Notes under the pieces: model-generated
The model's database searches: none
Told to the model about the DNA's origin: nothing
Seen by the model: only the letters and a program-made list of their open reading frames with translations
Shown: positions 47,825 through 58,800 of the stretch, in pieces
Position numbering within the stretch: position 1 is the first letter of the stretch
Layout: each line of letters begins with the position of its first letter
Program-made: the position numbers and the translations under genes
Source: JAAXVQ01 sp964604705
GTDB taxonomy: Bacteria > Oederibacteriota > JAAXVQ01
DNA length: 64,000 nt
Reading direction: 5' to 3'
Assembly (NCBI GenBank): GCA_964604705.1
Contig: CAZSAP010000016.1
Coordinates: forward strand, 1 to 64,000

Positions 47825-49504
47825 ATGACCACCCCATTGGTTTCTACTCCGCGCAAGGCACTTCCCATCTGGGCTGTAATGCTTCTGGCATTGATTTCGG
47901 GTATTTTATCCATGGCTTCGTGGCCAAACATTGGGTTGGCTTCGTTCACGGCCTGGCCAAGCCTCCTGGCTTGGATCGCGTTTGTTCCTTATATATATGC
48001 GTGGCGTCATATTGGGTGGCGGGGTAGTTTTCTAACGGCTTGGGTTATGGGGTTTGTGTACTTCGTTGGCATCTTATCCTGGATTGTCTTAATCAAGCGC
48101 GACACCAATTTGAACAATGCCTTCACCCTGCTTATTTTCGCGTTTTGCGGTGCCTGGTATGTGGGTATGTTTGGGGTGACCGCCAAGTGGGTTTCGGAGC
48201 GCTGGAAATGGCCGGATACCTTGGTTCTGCCGTTGGCGTGGACCGCGTGGGAGTATGTGCGCGGTCATGTTATTTTCGGCGGCTGGCCCTGGGGCAGCTT
48301 GGGACATACACAATACAGCAACCCGATCATCCGGCAATGGGCCTCGACGATTGGGGTCGGCGGACTATCCTGGATCGTCATGTGGGTCAATGTGCTCGTG
48401 GCACAGGAAGCCGAAATAGCTTGGAATGCCAAGCGCTGGAGCCTGCGGGAAGCCGGGAAGCGTTGGTGGTTGCCTGTAGCTGAGTGGCGGGAGCGTTTGC
48501 GCGTGCGTCCGATCGTAACGACGGCGGTGCTCCTATTCATCCTGGGGTGGAGCGTGACCGTAGTCTGGACCGTGGTCGACAGTATCCGTTTCGCCCGCGC
48601 CCCACAAAAGACCATCGATATAGCCCTGGTCCAAGGGAATGTGGATACCACCCAACGCTGGGACGAGGCCTATAAGACCAGCCTTATGAGCCGCATGACC
48701 CAATTGCACGCACAGGCCACGCAAAATCAACCCGATTTAGTGATTTGGGCCGAGTCGTGTTTTCCTGGGATTTTAGGGTATGAGAAAGATTTGAAATGGG
48801 AAACCAAGCTTAAGACCTTGATCCGCGAAGGCGGTGTCCCTACGATTCTAACCAGCAACGAATACATCTACGATCTTAACCCCAAGGGGGAACGGCAATA
48901 CCACCACTACAACAGTGCTTTTCTTTTGGACGGTAACGGTGAGATCTTGGGACGCTACCGTAAGATCAAGTTGGTTCCGTTTGGGGAGTATATTCCGTGG
49001 CAGATCCTCAGGAATTTCCTGCATGCGGTGGTGCGCGAACCGATTCCCGTGGATTTTGAGCCCGGGAGTGAATATGCCTCGATTCAGTACGGCGACTTGA
49101 AGTTTTCGCCGCTGATTTGTTACGAGGATCATTTTGAAGAATTGGGATTTCAACTGGCCAAGCGCGGCGCGCGCTTTTTTGCAGGGCTGGCCAATGACCG
49201 CTGGGCCGGAACGTCGGCCATGAGCTACCAGCATACGGCCATGTCTACCTTTCTAGCCATTGAGCATCGGGTGTATATGGCCAAAGCCAACATGACCGGA
49301 CCCACATGCATGATCACGCCCTGGGGTGCGATTTCAGAGCCCATAGCGTATTTCAAAGAAGGGGTCAAGTTTGAGACCGTTGCCTATACCCCTGACTACA
49401 AGACCTTTTTCACACGGTTCGGCAATCTGGTACCATTTGCATGTGTGGTGATTTTTTTCTTGCTGCTCATACCTGCCTTGTTTAAGAAAGAAATTTTTAA
49501 CTAA
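47825..49504 (+). CDS. lnt: Apolipoprotein N-acyltransferase
   Basis: A 559-residue membrane enzyme. The N-terminal half has about eight hydrophobic segments. The C-terminal nitrilase domain carries the Glu-Lys-Cys catalytic triad: VIWAESCFPG (Glu), YRKIKLVPFGEYIP (Lys) and SPLICYEDHFEELG (Cys). Lnt adds the third acyl chain to outer-membrane lipoproteins from a phospholipid, working at the periplasmic side of the inner membrane. Its presence supports a diderm cell. A weak ribosome site (TTGGAGG) precedes ATG 47825. Confidence 0.9.
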   Translation: MTTPLVSTPRKALPIWAVMLLALISGILSMASWPNIGLASFTAWPSLLAWIAFVPYIYAWRHIGWRGSFLTAWVMGFVYFVGILSWIVLIKRDTNLNNAFTLLIFAFCGAWYVGMFGVTAKWVSERWKWPDTLVLPLAWTAWEYVRGHVIFGGWPWGSLGHTQYSNPIIRQWASTIGVGGLSWIVMWVNVLVAQEAEIAWNAKRWSLREAGKRWWLPVAEWRERLRVRPIVTTAVLLFILGWSVTVVWTVVDSIRFARAPQKTIDIALVQGNVDTTQRWDEAYKTSLMSRMTQLHAQATQNQPDLVIWAESCFPGILGYEKDLKWETKLKTLIREGGVPTILTSNEYIYDLNPKGERQYHHYNSAFLLDGNGEILGRYRKIKLVPFGEYIPWQILRNFLHAVVREPIPVDFEPGSEYASIQYGDLKFSPLICYEDHFEELGFQLAKRGARFFAGLANDRWAGTSAMSYQHTAMSTFLAIEHRVYMAKANMTGPTCMITPWGAISEPIAYFKEGVKFETVAYTPDYKTFFTRFGNLVPFACVVIFFLLLIPALFKKEIFN

Positions 49505-49745
49505 GCGCAGTTTGTTAAAATCTTCAGCAGACTGCAAAAGCAGGGCGTTTACCTTTAAAATTAGCCCTTTTATGACTATTCTGAAAATCCCCTCGGGACA
49601 ATCCAAATCGTTTTAAGTCAGAATTTACTCATTGCCCGGAGCATAGCCTGAGATAAAAAAACCGTGGCGCAGTATGGTCAGAAAAAAAACGCCAGGAGCT
49701 ATCTTGTCAGGTATGGTTGTTTTTTAAAAAGTCTTATTTTTAAAG

Positions 49746-49767
49746 GGTTAATTTTTAAAAATTAACC
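49746..49767. promoter_or_regulatory. Perfect 22-bp palindrome upstream of the giant gene promoter
   Basis: GGTTAATTTTTAAAAATTAACC (49746-49767) is exactly self-complementary and ends nine bases before the -35. It could be an operator for a dimeric regulator; it may also terminate upstream transcription, though no classic T-tail is present. Confidence 0.5.
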
Positions 49768-49775
49768 ACGCGTTT

Positions 49776-49803
49776 TTGACAAACGCGACTGGGGTGCTAT
49801 ACT
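49776..49803 (+). promoter_or_regulatory. Sigma-70 promoter with extended -10, for the giant gene
   Basis: TTGACA (49776-49781), a 16-base spacer, and TGCTATACT (TG at 49795, TATACT at 49798-49803). The -35 lies inside the dyad CGCGTTT/AAACGCG (49769-49787), so a repressor could occlude it. Strong promoter by consensus. Confidence 0.75.
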
Positions 49804-49890
49804 TAGAAAAACGGGGGAAAGACACTTGTCCTGAACACCGCATCCAATCCTTGCAAACAATTCTCCTCGAAGGCACGCCGGAGGACGATC

Positions 49891-52800
49891 ATGAATTTTT
49901 TGCAACCAAACTTCAAATGGTTACATACTCAAGAAAAGATCCTAGGCCGTTGGTTTAAACACGAGTACCGGCGTATGATTTCCTGCCTCCTGGTGCTCAC
50001 CTTCACGTTTACCATGACGGGGTTGGATTCCCTGGTGGCACATGCCATCGATGCGTATCATCCGGACAATCCGGATCAACAAGACGAAACCGGGAAACCT
50101 CCCTCGAACCCCAATGCGGAAAATTATCAGAACCACGCCATGAACACCATGCCGGCAACCCAGAACATGGGAACAAATGGCCCGGTTGTGACCGAGACGC
50201 GCATGAATTTGATCAAAGCCGAGCTGGGCTCCATGTTGGATGTGACATCACTTAAAACCGTAGCCCAGCGGGTATCGTCCGGCATGAGCGTAGATACCGC
50301 GGTCAACATGTCGTTGAGCAACCAAACCACCATAAAAGCCGATCAACTGATGGATCAACCCGCCGAGCGCCCCGGGGCCCGTCCGCAAATGGATGCAGCG
50401 AACGCTGGCGATGCGGCTGCGCGCGCAACCATGGGGCAAGGCCCGGTTTCGTTGGTGGTAAACATGGGCGCTGGAGAAGGCTTGGTTAAGCCTAGCCCTG
50501 CGGGTCCCGCGGATCTGACACAGTTGCCGCTTGCGAGTGTCACCGATATGACGAATCCAGGAAACACATCGACCATCACTCCCATGGCTTCAGAAATTAA
50601 ACCGCAAGAGGCTGGGGTAACCACTGGCAATGACTCCGCCGTGGTAAAAACTGCGGCTGTTGTCGAAATAAATCCAGCCGATAAACCTGCAGGTGATGTG
50701 ACTGGGGTGAAGGTGGATACCGGCAAGCTAGCAGACACCAATGCTCCCGTGGTGAAGACCGATACGGCCACCAACCCCAAACCTGAAGTTGTGGTGAAAG
50801 ATGAATCCAAAACCGAGACAGCGTTGGTCTTAGGACAGGAACAGAAAAAAGTAAACAGCGATCAAGCCACCAACACCGAGGCCGATGCCAAGATGATTAC
50901 CGGCATGAAGCCGGAAGATGCCGGGCGGGTCGTCGCAGCTATGAAGCCTGAGGATGCCGGCCTGCTTTTAACGGGGATCAAGCCCGAAGAAGCCGGGAAA
51001 ATTTTAAAGAGCATGAAGCCCGAAGAATTAAGCAAAGTGATTTCATCCATGAAGCCGGAAGATGCCAGTAAGATCCTTGGGTCTATGAAACCAGGCGAGG
51101 CCAGTAAAATTTTAAGTGAGATGCGTCCCGAGGATGCCGGTAAAGTCTTGAAAGCCATGAAGCCGGAAGATGCAGTGAAAGTGGTTAAGGCCATGAAGCC
51201 GGAAGATGTAAACAAAATCGTCACGGCTATGAAACCTGAAGAGGCAAGCAAGATTTTAAGTGCCATGAAACCTGAAGACGCGGCCAAGGTGATCGCAGCC
51301 ATGAAGCCAGAGGATGCGGGCAAAGTGATCGCGGCCATGAAACCGGAAGATGCCGGTAAGGTGATCACGGCCATGAAGCCGGAAGACGCAGGCAAGATTT
51401 TAGGCGCTATGAAACCTGAAGATGCGGGCAAGCTCTTAAGCGCAATGAAACCAAGCGATGCCAGCAAGTTCTTAAGCGCCATGAAGCCGGAGGATGCGGG
51501 CAAGATCATCACAGCCATGAAACCCGAGGATGCAGGGAAAGTGATCACGGCCATGAAGCCCGAGGATGCAGGGAAAGTGATCACGGCCATGAAGCCCGAG
51601 GATGCAGGGAAAGTGATCACGGCCATGAAGCCTGAAGATGCGGGGAAAGTGATTACGGCCATGAAACCCGAAGATGCAGGGAAAGTGATCACGGCCATGA
51701 AGCCGGAAGATGCGGGCAAGGTGATGGCTTCAGTGAAACCTGAATCTGCCGGGAAAATATTGGCGGCCATGAACCCGGAGGATGCGGGGAAAGTACTGGC
51801 TACCATGAAACCCGATGCGGCTGGGAAAATCTTAAAAGCCATGAAGCCCGAGGATATTGGAAAGATCTTAAGTGCCATGAAGCCGGGTGAGGCAGGGAAA
51901 CTGTTAAGCCTGTTGAAACCCGGAGATGCGAGTAAAATTATAAGTGCCATGAAACCGGCCGATGCTGCGCGGTTATTGAGTGCCATGAAACCCGGGGATG
52001 CGGCGAAAATTTTAAATGCCATGAAACCCGAGGATGCGGGTAAGCTCTTGAGCGCCATGAAACCCGCCGATGCCGCAAAGCTCATGAGCGCCATGAAGCC
52101 CGGGGATGCGGCGAAAATTCTAAATGCCATGAACCCCGAAGACGCGGGGAAATTGTTGGCGGAAATGAAGCCCGGGGATGCCAAGAAAATACTAGCGACA
52201 TTAAATGTTGAAGATGCCGGGAAACTGACGACAGCCATGACTAAAGCTACGGTTACTGGTGCGTCGGTAACCACCTCAACCGTGGGGACCAAAGATTTGA
52301 TCGATCCAACCACGGGAACGGTTCTAGGTGATAGCGGGATGAATCCTACCTTGGTGAGTAATCGGCGCGGAACCGTGGATGTGGCCAGTTTGCCAGAAGG
52401 CACGATGCCGCGAACGTTTACAGGAAATCCTCCTTTGACCACCTTGGTGGTCCGTGATGGGAACACTGGCGGAGTCAAACTTATGACCGGGGATTTGACC
52501 CGGGCGCAGTTGGATATTATTCCAGGCGCATTGACCACTGTAAATCTGAATCCCAATGTGTATGTGGATGGCGATCAGAACTGGGTGCAAGTGTATCAAG
52601 CCGCAACTGGGAATGTGAATATCAACTCACCGCCCAACATCGTTCAGGTGGTTCGAGATATCACAACCGTAACCACGGCGGCCAACCAAAATCAACCGGT
52701 CACCCTTCCGACCCGTCCTACGGGCACCACCACGGGCTCCAACACAGGCTGGTATCAGCCCACCAATATTGAGGATCGCGGCTTAGATAAAATTTATCAA

Positions 52801-55800
52801 CATCGCGATCAACCCAACGAAAACGCCGGCAAGAAGCCTGGCTGTTTTGCCCAATTCATGGGTTCCACCATTGGCAAGATTTTCATGTTCATTATTTCCG
52901 TTATCTTGACCGTGGTCTCCTTTGGCGCGGCCGCTCCTTTCCTGTGCGCCATCATGATTGTGCTCATGGCCATCAACACGTTTGTTCCTCTGCCTAAGTG
53001 GCTTTCCATAACCTTAAGCATTGTATGTGCGGCTCTGGGCGGTTGGGCCTCGGCCATTAAGACCATTGCTGCTCAGACCGCGGCTTTGGCCACACAAATG
53101 GCAACGTCGTTGGCCACAGGTGCGTATACTACGTTTATATCCGCGGCTTCGCAACTCTCGACGTTGCTCTCATCCACAGGTACCATCATCATGAGCGAAG
53201 TAGCCAAGGCTGTTATCGCAAAAGTGATTGTTCTTTTGGTCGCTGAATTGTTGGGTGACAAAGCCAACCCAGTGCTCATGATGTTTGTGGGGTTGGCCGC
53301 CAACGTGGTGGCCGGTGGATTTGCTGCTTTGATTAAAGGTGATTCGTTTGGCAAAGGCATGCTGGATACGCTTAAGGGCATGCTTAATTTAAAACCCGAA
53401 CAGGGTTTTGGTGCGGCTTTAAGCCAGTGGTCTACGTTGGCTTCGCCCTTGGTGATTCAAGCAGGCACTTTGGCTTTGCAGCTCATCATTGCCGAAAAGC
53501 TTGAAAGTCAAGGAATGAAGTATGAGGACCGTACGATGCTCAGCAGTGTGATTGCGGCTGGGATCATGGGAGGTGTTTCATTTACCGGGGTCGCCAAGAG
53601 CACGGATGCGACCGAGTTCAAATTTTGGCCGACCATGGTTTCGCAAGTTATAGCTCCGTTGATGACCACGGCAGCTTCTACCGCATTTAGTTCGTATGGG
53701 TCTCAGGTCTTGGCTGCACCCAAGTCGCAAGGTGGACAGGGTTACAGCACCGCGCAAATACAGATGTTCCAAAACAACATAGGCGAATTTGCCGGTGGAC
53801 TGGCACCTTTGCTCACGTTTAGCAGCCAAGGGTATCAGCAATCCATCCTCGGTCAGTTCGGACAGGCGGTAGGACAATTCGGTCGCGGATTGGGCATTGG
53901 CGGACAAGGACCGGCGCAAAATGCGGGCGTGAGCAGTGGATCCGTAGCGGTGGGTTCGACGGTGGACAACAGTACCAACGGTGTGCAAAACCTAGAAGGA
54001 CAAAGTGAAAAAGGAACCAAGGCTGTGGTGGTGGATGGCGAAGGGAAGGTCACGAAAGAAACCACGCTGCCCAGCAACATTGCCGATGAGAATAAATCTC
54101 TGGCCCAAAACAGCGCGCCGGTGGTTGAGAACGGCCAAGCGTTAAACGGTGCATCGGCGATGACCAATGCTCCGGTCAATCAGGAGGTTACGGGCTCCAA
54201 AGGAGGATCGGGCCAAACCTCCAGCAATTCTTTGAGTGCAGATAACAAGCTGCAAAATCAACTAACCGGGAATCAATCCCTGGAGGGGTCCAACACACCG
54301 CTTCCTGAGGGTACCAAAGACCTGCCGGGGCAAATGCCTTCGCTGAATACCGAGACGCCGAAAACCGAGAACGGTACAGGGCTTGAACGCCCGCGCGACG
54401 AAGGGCGCATGGGCGAGTCCTCAGGGGCTCCGGAACTGGTAAAAGTCGAAGGCGAGAGACAAGTTAAGATACCCGATGCGTTGGTGGATCAGGGGAAAAC
54501 ATCCAATACGCAAATCGGCGAAAAAATGAACGGGGATGTAACCAAAGGGAAAGACGTAAAAACCTCGGGTTCTGGCTCCGAGGGCGGAAAAGGGTTGGAA
54601 AAAGATCCGACCAAGGCGTTGGAAAACATTTCCAAGGCGATTACCGAAGGCAAACTTTCCGATGCCTACATGCCGCCCTCCAATGGAGCACCCGGCTCTG
54701 AGCCGGTATCAACCGGCCCGATCAAGAGCACCGATGCCAAGAAGTTGGCCTCGTTGGCGCCGGGTGTGGTCAACCAATTGGGACAAATGTTGAAACAATC
54801 GAACGGGGCGCTGGGCAAGGATTTTGAAATCGAAGTGTCGCAGTATAAAAATGCGGCCGGTCAAAACGTAAGCATGATGACCGCCACCGGGGCCGATGGA
54901 ACGACCCTGATCAGTGCGCAGGTTACAGTCGGCGGGAAAAACATAACCACTTTAGTCGCGCAGAAGACCGTCGGCGAGGGTGCGGACGCCTTCTCCCAAG
55001 TGAACACCAAAGTGATGAACGACAAGGGGCAAGTGGTCCAGGACTTGAATTTCCGCAGCAAGTATGTGCCCGAGAGCGGGACCAAGGGTTTGGATGGAGT
55101 TCCGGGCGCCAACGCCAATACCAGCGGCGGGAAGAATCTCGGCGGCGCGGACAAAGGGAACGAGCCGGGTCGTGATTTGAAGACCCAGCCTTCGGGTCCC
55201 AAACTCACACCGCAAAATTTAAAGGCCTTGATGGCCGGAGCTGTTCCGATCATTGGCGAAGCGGCCCCGAATGTGGCAGCCGGCAATATGCCGGGTAAGG
55301 TCTTGCCCAGTTCCACAGGCACGCCCGGTGCATCCAACACAGCCTCGGGCAGTGGTGAGAAAACAGCTGGGTATGACATAGTCAATTCAACCGATACCAA
55401 AGGCCGACGGACGGTAACGTTTAAAGACGGGAACGAGACCGTAACCCTCGAGTACAAACCGGGTCAAGGGTCGGATCAGGTGGTTCAAGCCAAGGGTGGA
55501 TTCTTGGGATTGGGCAAAGATTACTACAAGGTCAGCCAGGATGCCAACGGCAACACGGTTATTGAAGGCAAGTACGCCACAGTCCCCGGCGCCAAAGGCA
55601 ATGTCAGCAGCACGGTGTTTATCCCGGCCAACGATCCGAATCACGCCATCACGTACGACATCCACTCAGGTCAACCCGAAGGCATGTTGGAACGCACACC
55701 GGATGGTAAGTGGCAAACGGTCAAAGATACCTATCGGACCAAAGAAAACGGCATGGTCTTTAAAGCCATGTTGGATACCAATCTGGCCAAGGACATGAGT

Positions 55801-58800
55801 CCGGCCGATTTGACGGCTCGGATCAAGTCCATGCAAACCGCCGAAAGCATTAAACAAAACCCGGAATTTTTTGCGCAGGCCGGTAAGCAGATCGGTGCGA
55901 GCCCGTTTACGGAAAAAGGACAGGCGGCGATCAGCGAGTGGCTGAAGAGCGATGCCGGTCAAATGTTTACCAAGCAAGCGGTTATGAACATTATGAACAG
56001 CGCCGTGGACGATGCCAACAAACTGGTGATACAAGCCGGAAACAACGAGGCTCGGCTTAAGACCGCCAACGGGACCTTGGCCATGGCGGAACTCGGTCTT
56101 TTGCAGCTTCCGAACAAAGACAGCAAAGTCAGCATGGATGATTTCATCAGGCACGCCCAACAAAGTGGCGAAGCAGGATTAATGGTGAAGGCTGCCTCGG
56201 CCTTGGTCTCCCAAGGGAAAAACTCCGAAGCACTCACGATGGTGAAGGAAACGTTAAGCGGCATGAGCCTCAAGTCCGGTTCGTTTGCCCCGGGGCAGCG
56301 CGAACTGGTGAACCAAGCCACGGATATTTTGAGCAAAATTACGAGTACGCAGAATCAGACGCTGGATCCGGGTACGATCAAGACCATTTCGGATTTTGCT
56401 AAGTTAAGCGAGGATCGCGGGCTTATGATTCAAGCCGCCGGTCTCCAGCTGGCCTCGAATCCAGTCGGCAACCAAACCTCGGCCGAGTCACTGATTCAAA
56501 CTGCACTCAACGGAAGCGAAAAACTTTCCCCGGACGTACGGGGTGATTTGGCCATGCGTGCCCTGGATATTTTGCAAGGCAACAAGAAGACCGATGCTCC
56601 CGTATTTGAACAGTCTAAGCAGCTCCTGCAGAGCAGCATAGACGATCAACTCAAGAGCGACAAGGTTTCGGCCTCAAACATGAGCCAGGCCGCGCGCTTG
56701 TGTGCGCTGGAAGGGAGGGTGCCGGCACTGGATATCAACATGCAGAGGGCGTCGGAGGCGTTGACCAAGCTGGCCAACACCCCCAATCCGATGCCGGATA
56801 TCAGCAAACTCTCCAAGCAAGTGGCGGATAAGCTCAGTTTGTCGGGAAATGTGAATTCGCTTATGGAAATGATGGGACGGGTGCAGACGCTTTCCGACAA
56901 AATGGTGGCCTCCGGAGTGCAGCAGTGGAGCCTGGGCGACCAGGGCATGCTGACCCGCACTTCGGTCGGGAAATATGTTCTGCGGCAACAGACCGGGGAT
57001 ATCACGACCACCACCATGATGGAGATGAAAGAGAACAAGCTGGTTCCGTCGCGCATTGAGATCAACGACGGGAAACCCGTGCCGCGTCAGGTTCTCATCC
57101 CTACTGAAAAAGGTTTTGAGGTCTTGGATCGCACCAATGTCGGGGTGACCCTGCCCAACGGGAAGACCGTTCAGCATGAGATGTTGATCAATGCTAAAAA
57201 CTCGAGCCCGATTTTGGAACGCGTAGAAGTCGACGGAATGGTCTACGGCGTTACGGTGGATCCGACCAAGCTGGCGTCCACGGCCGTCGAACCTTTGTTT
57301 GACCAAGCCAATGCCCACAAACAATTTATAGCCAATGAACAAAAGCACGCCAATTTTACAGAAGAGATGTTTAGGGGACCCGGTGTCCGTGCACTCACTC
57401 TGGAAGATATGACCAAATTGGGGTGGAGTACGGAGGTGGCGCAAAAGTATGTTGGCACCATGGCCTTGGTGGCAGAGAACGGGGAGATCGCCATACGCAT
57501 GGCCGACGGCTATCGGAGACTGGGACAAAATCAGTTTACGCTCCCGGATGGCACGGTTAAGGTCGTTGCGTATGAAACCAAGCTGGATCTGAACAATAAT
57601 GTCTTGGAAGTCTGTTTTTCGGATGGCGTCACACTTAACAATTTTACCGAAAAGGGATATGACCTGGTCCGCAAAGCCGGTCCCAACGGCAGCGACGGAG
57701 TGTTCAAGGCATCCTACCTAAAAGACGAAAAGGGTGAGGGTGAACTCCAACGAGCTGAGCTGACCTTGGAAGACAAGTCAACCGGGTGTGTGGTGAAATT
57801 GATCTACGACAGTAAGGGGGATCTTACGAATCGCGCGGACTTGCTCGATCCGGCCAATGCCAAGCGGTTGGGGTATGAAGTCAAGGAAGTCTCGGGTGGA
57901 TTTGTGATCAAAATGGGTGACCGTGAAATGGCCTTCACCAATACCGGTCGCGGCATGATCAAACCCGAAGGCGGCGGGGGCGGCGGACAGCAGCTGGTCG
58001 TAGAAGGCGATCTTGTAAACACGTACAAATTTACCGTGGGCAAGATGAACGGCCAATCCGAAAAACTGACGGTTGATGAAATCACCAAGCAAACCGTAAC
58101 CCTCTCGATGAGCGGTGAGCAACGGACCAAGACTGTTACGGAGAGTTCGGTATTAGGGAAAGTGGTTGGGCAAACGGAATTCGCGGTTAATCCCGAAGGA
58201 TTAAATACCAAAGTCGCGACCTCCCAATATGAAACGATACCGAATGGTTCCATGCAGTTTGTTCGGACCGATGCAGTTTCAAAGGTGCAATCGTACAAAG
58301 TTGGAAATGAAACCTATAGTACGTCACAGACCCTTAGAGAGTTTAAACATGTTTCGACATCACGGGAAGAAACCATTAACGGTGTTGTGCGTACAGTAAG
58401 TGAAGACATGCTTAAACCAGGGTATAAAACCTTTCAGGATGGGAATGTGCAATGGGATAACTCCCGAGGCACATGGAAACCGGTCACTTCTACAAAGTAT
58501 GAAAGAATTGATAATGGGAGTTTACAGCTGGTCTCTACAGATTTGATTACACCGGCTGACGAATCCGGGAAATTACACAAGACCTGTGCCATTGGGAATG
58601 TGCAGTGGGATAACAGTGGTACGTGGCACCCCGTAAGTTCCTCTCAGTATGAGTCCGCCAATGGCGCCATCCGCATGGTTACCACAACACTCAACGGGTC
58701 CAAGTCCTACCAAGAAGGCAATACCACCTATGAGTTGTCCGGTGGTTGGCATGCAATGAACCAGTCATATATGCAGGACGGCTTTTTAGTAACCAAGAAT

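Larger units (their letters stand above)
49505..49890. other. Intergenic region before the giant gene (386 bases)
   Basis: Left part is AT-rich with no recognised feature. The right part holds a 22-bp perfect palindrome, a second dyad around the -35, and the promoter itself (separate entries). After the -10 the leader runs about 88 bases to ATG 49891 with GGAGGA close to the start. Confidence 0.5.

Noticed and set aside
50905..52236. Regular 36-bp spacing like a CRISPR array
   Set aside because: Units are contiguous with no unique spacers and code in frame for a protein repeat.
50862..52556. 564-codon open frame on the minus strand
   Set aside because: It is antisense to the 36-bp repeats, whose unit happens to lack stops in this reverse frame; the peptide is only a monotone echo of the array, with no ribosome site.
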